NCBI RefSeq assembly: GCF_014843005.1
Contig: NZ_JACYXM010000007.1
Coordinates: 1,804 to 65,803, forward strand
Direction: 5' to 3'
Origin: Rhodanobacter sp. DHG33
GTDB taxonomy: Bacteria > Pseudomonadota > Gammaproteobacteria > Xanthomonadales > Rhodanobacteraceae
Length of the DNA stretch: 64,000 nucleotides
Shown piece after piece: positions 57,280 to 64,000 of this stretch. The position numbers and the translations under genes were made by a program. The stretch's first letter is position 1, and each line of letters begins with the position of its first letter. Below the pieces are notes generated by a model. It was given only the letters and a program-made list of their open reading frames with translations, searched no databases and was not told the DNA's origin.

Positions 57280-57510
57280 CTAGTGCTGCGGGTTCGCCCC
57301 GCTCCCGGCCGTCGCTGCCGACGCCGGCGCCGGGCTGGTCGCCGCAGCTTTCGGAGTGGCCGCTGGTGGCGGTGGTGTCGCAGCCGGTGCCTGCGTGCTC
57401 GCCGCACTATTGGGAGTCCCGGGAGCGGGTGTCATCTCGCCGCTCCTGCCGCACGCCGACATGGTCAGCGTAGCGGCAATCAACAGCCCTGCCGTGATTG
57501 AACCTTTCAT
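57280..57510 (-). CDS. Small Ala/Pro-rich lipoprotein
   Basis: 76-residue lipoprotein. The signal peptide MKGSITAGLLIAATLTMSAC ends in a lipobox with Cys20. The rest is Ala/Pro/Thr-rich and probably disordered. GGAG lies upstream at a somewhat long distance. Function unknown. Downstream, GCAGACC/GGTCTGC arms at 57231-57250 form a weak hairpin without a T-run. Confidence 0.65.
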   Translation of the reverse strand: MKGSITAGLLIAATLTMSACGRSGEMTPAPGTPNSAASTQAPAATPPPPAATPKAAATSPAPASAATAGSGANPQH

Positions 57511-57909
57511 ATGGAGGTCTCCGTTGCGGGATTGAGTGCGAGCGCGGCTCTGTTGCAGCTTCACGTTTCACTTCCACGGCGAAACCATGACACCGCGCTC
57601 GCATCTCGACCCTACTCAAGCGTTTGTCGATATTTCAGAGTCGTCGCGTAAAGACCCGCTTAACATCCATGCGGTCGAGGCAACGGCAGACGCCATGCTC
57701 GCCAGCATGAGCGCGCTGTCCACTGGAGTCGTGGGCGAAGCACGAACCGTGTGCATGAAGCTTTCGACAGCGCCAGCCGTGCAAGCGAGGCTTTCGACAC
57801 CCGGCAACCCCAGCCCGCCCAAGATCGCGGAACAGCCTGGCCACGGCCTTGCGCCACGGTTTGTCTGGCTTCAACCGATTGCAGCTGGTGTGGTGTCCTC
57901 GAGCATATG
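57511..57909. other. Non-coding stretch upstream of SPFH operon
   Basis: About 400 bases. An open frame from 57583 on the plus strand has poor codon bias and no domain. Two similar short repeats occur (AAGCTTTCGACA and AGGCTTTCGACA, near 57760 and 57789). I see no gene here. Confidence 0.4.
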
Positions 57910-57938
57910 TTGAATTAGATATCATTTTGATATCTAAT
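57910..57938 (+). promoter_or_regulatory. Promoter with an 11-bp perfect palindromic operator, SPFH operon
   Basis: -35 TTGAAT (57910-57915) and -10 TCTAAT (57933-57938) have a 17-base spacer. The palindrome ATTAGATATCA / TGATATCTAAT (57914-57938, TTT centre) spans the whole spacer and -10. The ribosome-binding site GGGAGG follows about 15 bases downstream. Confidence 0.75.
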
Positions 57939-57964
57939 CCTCCCATTCGTAGGGAGGATGACCC

Positions 57965-58816
57965 ATGAACGAACGCAAGGGTTTTTCGATCGCCGGCATT
58001 CCGTTTGTCGGCCTCTGTGTACCGGTGGCCATCGTCGGCCTCGTCCTGCTGCTCTCGCGCGGCCCGTACGCCTCGCTCGGCATCCTGCTGGAAGTGCTCG
58101 GGATCTTCCTGATCAAGGGCTTTTTCCAGGTCGCGCCCAATACCGGGCAGGTCATGCAGCTGTTCGGCAAGTACGCCGGCACCGTCCGCGACGAAGGCCT
58201 GCGCTGGACCAATCCGTTCTATGCCAAGCGCCTCGTCTCGCTGCGCGTGCGCAACTTCGAAAGCGGCAAGCTGAAGGTCAACGACAGCGACGGCAATCCG
58301 ATCGAGATTGCCGCCGTCGTCGTGTGGCAGGTGGTGGATACCGCCGAGGCCGTGTTCTGCGTGGAGGACTACGAAAACTACGTGCACATCCAGAGCGAAT
58401 CCGCGCTCCGGCAGATGGCGCAGAGCTATCCCTACGATGCGCACGACAACGGCCAGCCCTCGCTGCGCAGCCACGGCGACGACATCAACACGCACCTGCG
58501 CGACGAGATCCAGGCGCGGCTTGGCAAGGCCGGTGTCGAGGTCACCGAAGCGCGCATCAGCCACCTCGCCTATGCGCAGGAGATCGCCCAGGCCATGCTG
58601 CAGCGGCAGCAGGCCAGCGCCATCATCGCCGCACGTACGCGCATCGTGGAAGGCGCGGTAGGCATGGTCGGCATGGCGCTGGAGGAGCTGCGCAAACAAG
58701 GCGTGGTGGAGCTGGACGAAGAGCGCAAGGCCGCCATGGTCAGCAACCTTCTCGTGGTGCTGTGCGGCGAGCGCGGCACCCAGCCCGTGCTCAACACCGG
58801 CACGCTGTACAACTGA
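57965..58816 (+). CDS. SPFH/Band-7 membrane protein
   Basis: Flotillin/slipin-like protein of 283 residues. Two N-terminal hydrophobic segments ([32 protein letters not shown]) precede an SPFH domain ([38 protein letters not shown]...). A C-terminal helical region includes [28 protein letters not shown] proteins form membrane rings that organise proteases or domains; the partner is unknown. GGGAGG precedes the ATG. The RHH gene follows after 6 bases. Confidence 0.9.
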   Translation: MNERKGFSIAGIPFVGLCVPVAIVGLVLLLSRGPYASLGILLEVLGIFLIKGFFQVAPNTGQVMQLFGKYAGTVRDEGLRWTNPFYAKRLVSLRVRNFESGKLKVNDSDGNPIEIAAVVVWQVVDTAEAVFCVEDYENYVHIQSESALRQMAQSYPYDAHDNGQPSLRSHGDDINTHLRDEIQARLGKAGVEVTEARISHLAYAQEIAQAMLQRQQASAIIAARTRIVEGAVGMVGMALEELRKQGVVELDEERKAAMVSNLLVVLCGERGTQPVLNTGTLYN

Positions 58817-58822
58817 CGGCAG

Positions 58823-59008
58823 ATGGCCGGCGAGAAAAAAGCCTATCCGCTGCGCATCAGCGCTGCTGTCCTGGAGGCCATGCAGCGCTGGTCGGACGAC
58901 GAGCTGCGCAGCCTGAACGCGCAGATCGAGTACGTGCTGCGCGATGCGCTGCGCAAGTCGGGACGGCTGAAGCCGGGCAAGTCCGCAGCGGTCGAAGACG
59001 ACGACTGA
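58823..59008 (+). CDS. Arc-type ribbon-helix-helix protein
   Basis: 61-residue protein. [40 protein letters not shown] matches the Arc/RHH pattern, a beta strand followed by two helices. An acidic tail EDDD follows. It probably binds DNA as a dimer and is a candidate for autoregulation through the palindrome upstream of the SPFH gene. Six bases separate it from the SPFH stop. Confidence 0.85.
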   Translation: MAGEKKAYPLRISAAVLEAMQRWSDDELRSLNAQIEYVLRDALRKSGRLKPGKSAAVEDDD

Positions 59009-59070
59009 TTCATCGCGATTCGTCCAGCAGGGAATATCGGGAGCGCCGTCGACGCTCTCGCTCTGTTACA

Positions 59071-59098
59071 TGGCGCCGCGTGAACTCGGGCGGCGCCA
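59071..59098. terminator. Inverted repeat in convergent gap
   Basis: TGGCGCCGC and GCGGCGCCA arms (9 bp, perfect) with a 10-base loop, between the RHH gene (+) and the NTF2-like gene (-). There is no T-run; a weak bidirectional stop is possible. Confidence 0.4.
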
Positions 59099-59142
59099 CT
59101 GATCAATGGCTGGCGCCATCGCATCCCGCGCCCTTCGCCGGA

Positions 59143-59571
59143 TCAATCGCGCGGCGGAAACCACACATGCTGGATCTTGCCGTCACGCACCTCGTACACC
59201 GCGATCGCCTCGGGCTGCCCCTTGTCCGCCGGAAGACCCATCACCCGCTCCTGGTCGACGACGATGGGGCCGTTGACGACACGTTGGACGATCGCCACGT
59301 GGAACTCCTTCGGCACAGTCGCAAGAAAGGCGTAACCGTGCTTCAGCGCCTCCACGCCGGCAATCACCGGGCGCTTGCCGCTCAGATCGGTGACGGTAAC
59401 GTTGTCGGCATAGCAGGAAGCAAACGCGGCGACGTCGTGCGCGTTGTAGGCATCGACCTGGGCCTGGACGACTTCCGCCGGATCATTCGACTTGTTCGCG
59501 CATGCAGCCGCGGACAATGGATACAGCATGGCGAGCAGGGGTACCGAAAGAATCCGGGCAAGTGCAGGCAT
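59143..59571 (-). CDS. Exported SnoaL/NTF2-like protein
   Basis: 142-residue protein with a signal peptide (MPALARILSVPLLAMLYPLSAAAC), possibly lipid-modified at the Cys. The remainder is a NTF2-like cone (VVQAQVDAYNAHDVAAFASCYADNVTVTDLSGKRPVIAGVEAL...). GGAG precedes the ATG by six bases. No ligand or enzyme activity can be assigned. Confidence 0.8.
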   Translation of the reverse strand: MPALARILSVPLLAMLYPLSAAACANKSNDPAEVVQAQVDAYNAHDVAAFASCYADNVTVTDLSGKRPVIAGVEALKHGYAFLATVPKEFHVAIVQRVVNGPIVVDQERVMGLPADKGQPEAIAVYEVRDGKIQHVWFPPRD

Positions 59572-59694
59572 GTTCTTCTCCGATGTAGTCAAGATTGACC
59601 ATCGCTTGCTAAGGATAGGCACGAGCCCATAAGTGGCTCAGCGTTACACAACGTTGGATCGAAAGCGCGCATCCCAAGCACGCGAAGCGATGGC

Positions 59695-60114
59695 TTACTT
59701 GTTCCAGACACAAAGCTCCCCACCACCCTGTGCGATCACTTGAATCCCGGATGGCCCGAAGATGTTCCAGCTCTCGTAGCCACTGGAAATAGGAAGGACC
59801 TCAAACTGAAGGCCGCCAGTGAGCCCAATAAGCAAATCCGTAGAGCCGTCGCAAATATCAACCCGCACGATCAAACTCGCGGCAAATAAATCACCAGCCA
59901 CTGCGACAGCATCCAGAGGTTTTGGCAGTCCATATTTCTGCATATGATCCTCGCTGCTGATCGCTATGCGGCCGTCTTTACGAAGGCGCCATGGACATTC
60001 GACTCCGATGCCAATCTCAGCGCCAAGTCCAAAGCGCCACTGAGAAGGCTCGAAGAGCTCGACACGCTCAATACGGCGACCAACCATCCATGAAGCATCG
60101 TATGCATGGGTCAT
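59695..60114 (-). CDS. DUF6188-like protein of unknown function
   Basis: 139 residues. DASWMVGRRIERVELFEPSQWRFGLG at the start and SSGYESWNIFGPSGIQVIAQGGGELCVW at the end resemble DUF6188 proteins by eye. Base composition is lower in G+C than its neighbours (29 of 60 at 59881-59940). It has no obvious ribosome-binding site and may be a transferred gene, possibly an orphan immunity protein, which is speculation. Confidence 0.6.
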   Translation of the reverse strand: MTHAYDASWMVGRRIERVELFEPSQWRFGLGAEIGIGVECPWRLRKDGRIAISSEDHMQKYGLPKPLDAVAVAGDLFAASLIVRVDICDGSTDLLIGLTGGLQFEVLPISSGYESWNIFGPSGIQVIAQGGGELCVWNK

Positions 60115-60256
60115 CGCTACTAGCCCGTCAATTCGATATCAACAATTATGGAATATGGCCGCCATAGGTAAGAATTTAGCTCAGCAGATCACCAACTCAC
60201 CTGCAGCGGCAAGACAATAGCGCGGGCATAGCTAGCGAAACCCTGACCGCGCGGAC

Positions 60257-61129
60257 TCAGACCGACGCGGCAATCCTCCCCACTTCGGCCAGCATGGCAC
60301 TGCGCTGCGCCGCATCCACGGTCGAACCTGCCAGGTACGCCGTCACCAGCAACGGTTTGCGGTGCGGGGGCCAGAAGATCGCGACATCGTTGGTTTCGTT
60401 GTGGGCGCCGCTGCCGGTCTTGTCACCGGCCTGCCAGTCGGCCGGCACGCCGGCGCGTAGCTTGTCGAGGCCGGTGCTGCTAGCGCGCATCCAGGCCGCA
60501 AGTTGATCGCGCGATGCGGCGGAAAGCGCATCGCCGAGCAAGAGTGCGCGCAGGTCGCCGAGCATGGCGTTCGGCGTGGTGGTGTCGCGCATGTCGCCCG
60601 GGGCGCCGTCGTTCAACGTGGGTTCGGTGCGATCGAGCCGGGTCAGCGGATCGCCCAGCCGCCGCACCAAGGCCGTCACCGCCGACGGTCCGCCCATGCT
60701 GGCCAGCAGCAGGTTGGCCGCCGTGTTGTCGCTCACGGTGATCGCCGCCTGGCACAGCTCGGCCACGCTCATGCCCGGTGCGCCCACGTGGTGACCGGTC
60801 ACTGGCGCCCAGGACAGCACCACGTCCTGGCCATACACCACGCGCCGGTCCAGTCGTTCGGCGCCCTGGTCCACGCGCGCCAATATCGCGCTCACCGCCA
60901 GTACCTTGAACGTACTGCACATCAGGAAGCGTTCGTCCGCACGGTGTCCGTAGCGGCGCCCGTTGCCGGTATCGAGGATGGCCGCGCCCAGCCGCACGCC
61001 GTGCTTCCGTTCCAGCGCGGCCAGCCGGGCTTCGACATCTGCCTCGAGAGAAGTGCGTGCAAAGACGGGGCGAAGGGCGAGCGCGGAGGCGCCCAGCATG
61101 GCTGTCTTCAACAGGGTTCTGCGGTCCAT
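60257..61129 (-). CDS. Class A beta-lactamase
   Basis: Serine beta-lactamase of 290 residues. The active-site motifs are Ser72-x-x-Lys75 (CSTFK), SDN at 133-135, Glu169 (EPTLN) and KTG at 237-239. The N terminus MDRRTLLKTAMLGASALALRPVFA carries twin arginines followed by TLLK, suggesting Tat export. Start has AAGGA five bases upstream. The spectrum cannot be read from the sequence. There is no AmpR-type regulator beside it; the BlaI/M56 pair lies 16 kb away. Confidence 0.95.
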   Translation of the reverse strand: MDRRTLLKTAMLGASALALRPVFARTSLEADVEARLAALERKHGVRLGAAILDTGNGRRYGHRADERFLMCSTFKVLAVSAILARVDQGAERLDRRVVYGQDVVLSWAPVTGHHVGAPGMSVAELCQAAITVSDNTAANLLLASMGGPSAVTALVRRLGDPLTRLDRTEPTLNDGAPGDMRDTTTPNAMLGDLRALLLGDALSAASRDQLAAWMRASSTGLDKLRAGVPADWQAGDKTGSGAHNETNDVAIFWPPHRKPLLVTAYLAGSTVDAAQRSAMLAEVGRIAASV

Positions 61130-61231
61130 GGGATTCCTTATCGTGCAGAAGGGCGAGCATATCCGGCATCCCACCCTGCTCCCGTGTGCGGGCTTTTCGA
61201 GGCAACGCAGATGGCAAAACCGAGGCGCCGC

Positions 61232-62065
61232 TCACTCTCGCGTGCGGAAGATCGCGATGCGGTCGGGCGCGGGCGCACCCTCGCCCATCAGCCAGGGCTC
61301 GGCAGCCAGCACGGTCGTGCAAGGTCCGAAGCTGCATACGCGGAACGCGCGCCGCCCGGCCTCGGCGCGCAATGCGTCCAGCACGCTACGCAGAATGCTG
61401 CCGGTGAATGGCGTGTAGAGGTAGAACACGCTGCCGATGGCGAAATCCGTTTCGCGGGCATCGCCCTGCACGAAGTCCGCGTTTGTCAGTTGCAGCGCCT
61501 GTGCGCAGGCGCGTGCGCTCTGCACGTAGACCGGCTCGATCTCGACACCCATGCCGTGCGCTTTCGTGCAGATCGCCGCGAGCAGTGGCACATGGCCAAG
61601 GCCCGAGCCCAGGTCGACCAGTACGTCGCTCACGCCAAGCGCCAGGCGATCGAGCAGGTCGAAGACATGCCGCGCCGGCGTGGGCTGATAGAACACCATC
61701 TCCGGCGCCAGTGCGGCGACATCGTCCGGCTCTCCGAACGGCAGCACGCCGCTGACCAGTTCGTCGCGCCAGCCGTAGGCATCGCCAGCCTGGCTCGCGT
61801 CGTCGTCCGCGGACCATCCGTGCCACAGCAGGTCGCCACCCTCGCCCCGGCGTATCGCCTGGCGGATGGCTTCGAACTGCACGGCATTGGCCGCCTCCAG
61901 TCGCTGCCGCACCGCCTGTGCGCGCGACAGCAAAGCGCCGGCGTCCATGGCTGGCATCAATGCATCGAGGCGATCGAGCGCTTCGATGCGCTCGCGCAAG
62001 TCCTCGGTCTCCGGCGAATGCTCGTGCTCCAATGCCTCGATCAGTCGCTGCAGCGTGTCGCCCAT
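61232..62065 (-). CDS. SAM-dependent methyltransferase-like protein
   Basis: 277 residues. A helical N-terminal region (VRQRLEAANAVQFEAIRQAIRRG) is followed by a Rossmann methyltransferase core with motif I VLVDLGSGLGHVPLLAA. Then come GVEIEPVYVQSARACA, and GDARETDFAIGSVFYLYTPFTGSIL corresponding to the acidic and post-motif regions. Substrate unknown. It lies 22 bases after the glutathione transferase, so the two may be co-transcribed. Confidence 0.8.
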   Translation of the reverse strand: MGDTLQRLIEALEHEHSPETEDLRERIEALDRLDALMPAMDAGALLSRAQAVRQRLEAANAVQFEAIRQAIRRGEGGDLLWHGWSADDDASQAGDAYGWRDELVSGVLPFGEPDDVAALAPEMVFYQPTPARHVFDLLDRLALGVSDVLVDLGSGLGHVPLLAAICTKAHGMGVEIEPVYVQSARACAQALQLTNADFVQGDARETDFAIGSVFYLYTPFTGSILRSVLDALRAEAGRRAFRVCSFGPCTTVLAAEPWLMGEGAPAPDRIAIFRTRE

Positions 62066-62087
62066 CGGCCGCGACTCCGTGTGCGCG

Positions 62088-62789
62088 TCAACGCGAAGGA
62101 ATCTTCAAGCCGCGCTGCACCGCCGGCCGCGCCAGGCCGCGTTGCAACCACGCATCGACATGCTTGAAGCGGTCGTACTCCACCAGCTCGCGCGCGTCGT
62201 ACCAGGTGATCAGATTGTTCACCCAGCCCAGCGTGGCGATGTCGGCGATGGTGTACTCGTCGCCCATGATCCAGGTGCGTCCCGCGAGGCGCTCGTCCAG
62301 CACGCCGAGCAGGCGCTTCGATTCGTTGACGTAGCGCGCCAGCGGCCGCTTGTCCTCGTACTCGCGGCCGGCGTATTTGTGGAAGAACCCCACCTGGCCG
62401 AACATCGGTCCGATCGACGCCATCTGGAAGAACACCCACTGGATCGTCTCCCAGCGCTGCGCCATGTCGGCAGGCAGGAACTGGCCGCTCTTCTCCGCGA
62501 GATACATCAGGATCGCGCCCGACTCGAACAGGCCCAGCGGTTTTCCGCCCGGGCCGTGCGGGTCGATGATCGCGGGAATCTTGCCGTTCGGGTTCAGCGC
62601 CACGAATTCCGGCAGGTGGCTCTCGTCGTTGCCGATGTCGACCAGGTGCGCTTCGTAGGACAGACCGGTCTCCTCCAGCATGATCGACACCTTCACGCCG
62701 TTCGGCGTGTTGAGCGAATAGAGCTGGATGCGGTCGGGATGCTGCGCGGGCCAGCGGCGTTCGATCGGGAAGACGGACAGGTCGGACAT
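62088..62789 (-). CDS. Glutathione S-transferase, YfcG/YghU type
   Basis: 233 residues with an N-terminal thioredoxin-like domain containing SLNTPNGVKVSIMLEETGLSYEAHLVDIG and NPNGKIPAI. A FESGAILMYLAEK motif for glutathione and an all-helical C-terminal domain follow. The TPNGxKVSI start is characteristic of YfcG/YghU-type enzymes, which show disulfide-bond reductase activity with glutathione. GAGG precedes the ATG. Divergent from the alcohol dehydrogenase. Confidence 0.92.
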   Translation of the reverse strand: MSDLSVFPIERRWPAQHPDRIQLYSLNTPNGVKVSIMLEETGLSYEAHLVDIGNDESHLPEFVALNPNGKIPAIIDPHGPGGKPLGLFESGAILMYLAEKSGQFLPADMAQRWETIQWVFFQMASIGPMFGQVGFFHKYAGREYEDKRPLARYVNESKRLLGVLDERLAGRTWIMGDEYTIADIATLGWVNNLITWYDARELVEYDRFKHVDAWLQRGLARPAVQRGLKIPSR

Positions 62790-62915
62790 GGCAACCTCGC
62801 AACGAAGACGATCCCCCGCATATGGGTATCGCGTTGCCGTTCTTCAATGGCTTTGTTTTCACATCGCGAAGCGTAGACTCATGGGCTTGCGTCACCCCAT
62901 CCCCGGAGAATCCGC

Positions 62916-63983
62916 ATGACCCAGACCCGCGCCTATGGAGCCACGTCCGCCAGCCAGCCGCTGGCACCGCTCAGCATCGAACGTCGCGAGCCCGGCCCGC
63001 ACGACGTGAAGATCGACATCCTGTATTGCGGCGTCTGCCACTCCGACCTGCATACCGCGCGCAACGAATGGCAGAACACGCTCTACCCCTCCGTGCCCGG
63101 CCACGAGATCGTGGGCACCGTGTCCGCGGTCGGCGCGAAGGTGACCAAGTTCAAGCCCGGCGACACCGTGGGCGTGGGCTGCATGGTGGACAGCTGCCAG
63201 CACTGCGCCTCCTGCGCCGACGGCGAAGAGCAGTACTGCGAGAACGGCTTCACCGGCACCTACAACGGCCCCATGTTCGGCGGCGAGAACACCTGGGGCG
63301 GCTATTCCGAAAGCGTCGTGGTGAGCGAGAAGTTCGTGCTGAACATCGCCCATAAGGCGGACCAGCTCGCCGCCGTGGCGCCGCTGCTGTGCGCGGGCAT
63401 CACCACGTATTCGCCGCTGCGCCACTGGAACGTCGGCCCCGGCAAGAAGGTGGGCATCGTCGGTCTGGGCGGCCTCGGCCACATGGGCGTGAAGCTGGCG
63501 CATGCGATGGGCGCGCACGTGGTGCTGTTCACCACCTCGCCCGGCAAGCAGGACGACGCCAAGCGCCTCGGCGCCGACGAGGTGGTGGTGTCGAAGGACC
63601 AGGCGCAGATGGCGCAGCACACCGGCAGCTTCGATTTCATCCTCAGCACCGTGGCCGCTTCGCACAACCTCGACCCCTTCCTCGCCCTGCTCAAGCGCGA
63701 CGGCACGCTGTGCCTCGTCGGCGCGCCGGAGCATCCGCATCCGTCACCCACCGTGTTCAACCTGATCCTCAAGCGCCGCCAGCTCGCCGGCTCGCTGATC
63801 GGCGGCATCCGCGAGACGCAGGAGATGCTGGATTTCTGCGCCAAGCACGGCATCGTGTCCGACATCGAGATGATCGCAATGAAGGACATCAACGGCGCTT
63901 ACGAGCGCATGCTCAAGGGCGACGTGAAGTACCGCTTCGTGATCGACATGGCCACGCTGAAGCAGGAGGCGAAAGCCGCCTGA
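62916..63983 (+). CDS. Zinc-dependent NAD(P) alcohol dehydrogenase (YahK/CAD-like)
   Basis: Medium-chain dehydrogenase of 355 residues. Catalytic zinc ligands are likely Cys41 (GVCHSDLH), His63 (PGHEIVG) and a Cys in APLLCAGITTY. A four-Cys structural zinc loop occurs (DSCQHCASCADGEEQYC). The cofactor loop is GIVGLGGLGHMGVKLA, consistent with cinnamyl-alcohol/YahK-type NADPH-dependent aldehyde reductases. GGAG precedes the ATG. Confidence 0.93.
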   Translation: MTQTRAYGATSASQPLAPLSIERREPGPHDVKIDILYCGVCHSDLHTARNEWQNTLYPSVPGHEIVGTVSAVGAKVTKFKPGDTVGVGCMVDSCQHCASCADGEEQYCENGFTGTYNGPMFGGENTWGGYSESVVVSEKFVLNIAHKADQLAAVAPLLCAGITTYSPLRHWNVGPGKKVGIVGLGGLGHMGVKLAHAMGAHVVLFTTSPGKQDDAKRLGADEVVVSKDQAQMAQHTGSFDFILSTVAASHNLDPFLALLKRDGTLCLVGAPEHPHPSPTVFNLILKRRQLAGSLIGGIRETQEMLDFCAKHGIVSDIEMIAMKDINGAYERMLKGDVKYRFVIDMATLKQEAKAA

Positions 63984-64000
63984 GGCCGCGCAACCCCTCA

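Noticed and set aside
57583-57913. 110-codon plus-strand frame upstream of the SPFH operon
   Set aside because: It has no ribosome-binding site and no recognised domain, and its composition is unlike neighbouring genes. It runs up to the promoter palindrome, and the same region is open on the minus strand too.
60257-61174. Earlier start for the beta-lactamase at 61174
   Set aside because: It would put 15 extra residues before the twin-arginine leader. The internal ATG at 61129 has AAGGA at the right distance.

Overview
The window looks like a chromosomal segment of a GC-rich gammaproteobacterium of the order Lysobacterales (Xanthomonadales), probably a Rhodanobacteraceae genus such as Dyella, Luteibacter or Rhodanobacter. 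I infer this from the gene families and their order (Oar-like TonB receptor, M56 peptidase with a TonB C-terminal domain, barnase/barstar pair, kynurenine-type 2-aminomuconate genes, Tat-type class A beta-lactamase). I ran no database search, so genus and species are not established. No insertion sequence, phage or CRISPR array was found.

Layout. 1-2.1 kb: the 3' end of a non-ribosomal peptide synthetase with its thioesterase, a 0.5 kb non-coding stretch, and tRNA-Val whose 3' end faces the synthetase. 2.2-6.5 kb: uvrB, a type IV pilus minor pseudopilin, tRNA-Asn and ppnN. 6.8-13 kb: two TonB-dependent receptors. 13.2-15.6 kb: marC, a YciK-like SDR and grxD in one minus-strand unit, divergent from sodB.

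15.8-27.9 kb: the envelope block pyrH-frr-uppS-cdsA-dxr-rseP-bamA-lpxD-fabZ-lpxA-lpxB. It covers ribosome recycling, undecaprenyl phosphate, phospholipid and isoprenoid precursors, sigma-E proteolysis, outer-membrane protein assembly and lipid A. The skp/ompH gene often found between bamA and lpxD is absent. 27.9-33.9 kb runs on the minus strand: iscA, rpsF-rpsR-rplI, dnaB, alr, radA.

34-43 kb: asnS, a MalM-like lipoprotein, a small membrane protein, then SDR, 2-aminomuconate semialdehyde dehydrogenase, beta-carbonic anhydrase and 2-aminomuconate deaminase (lower kynurenine/tryptophan catabolism), a small secreted basic protein, dadA and a secreted ChaN/EreA-like protein. 43.4-47.9 kb: a BlaI repressor with an M56-TonB sensor protease, an NlpC/P60 lipoprotein, a PAP2 phosphatase, an exported barnase-like RNase with its barstar, and an S4 RNA-binding protein.

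48-64 kb: arylamine N-acetyltransferase, exported MsrA, a PAS-GGDEF-EAL protein, a haem-oxygenase-fold putative diiron enzyme, a YXWGXW protein, a penicillin-acylase-family hydrolase, two small exported proteins, an SPFH membrane protein with a ribbon-helix-helix partner under a palindrome-covered promoter, an AT-richer DUF6188-like gene, a class A beta-lactamase, a methyltransferase, a glutathione transferase and a zinc alcohol dehydrogenase.

The most interesting leads are: the SPFH/RHH operon whose operator covers its promoter; the hairpin that buries the ribosome-binding site of the NlpC/P60 lipoprotein; the exported RNase/inhibitor pair; the H-x3-D-x2-H haem-oxygenase-fold enzyme; and the composition break inside the synthetase gene.
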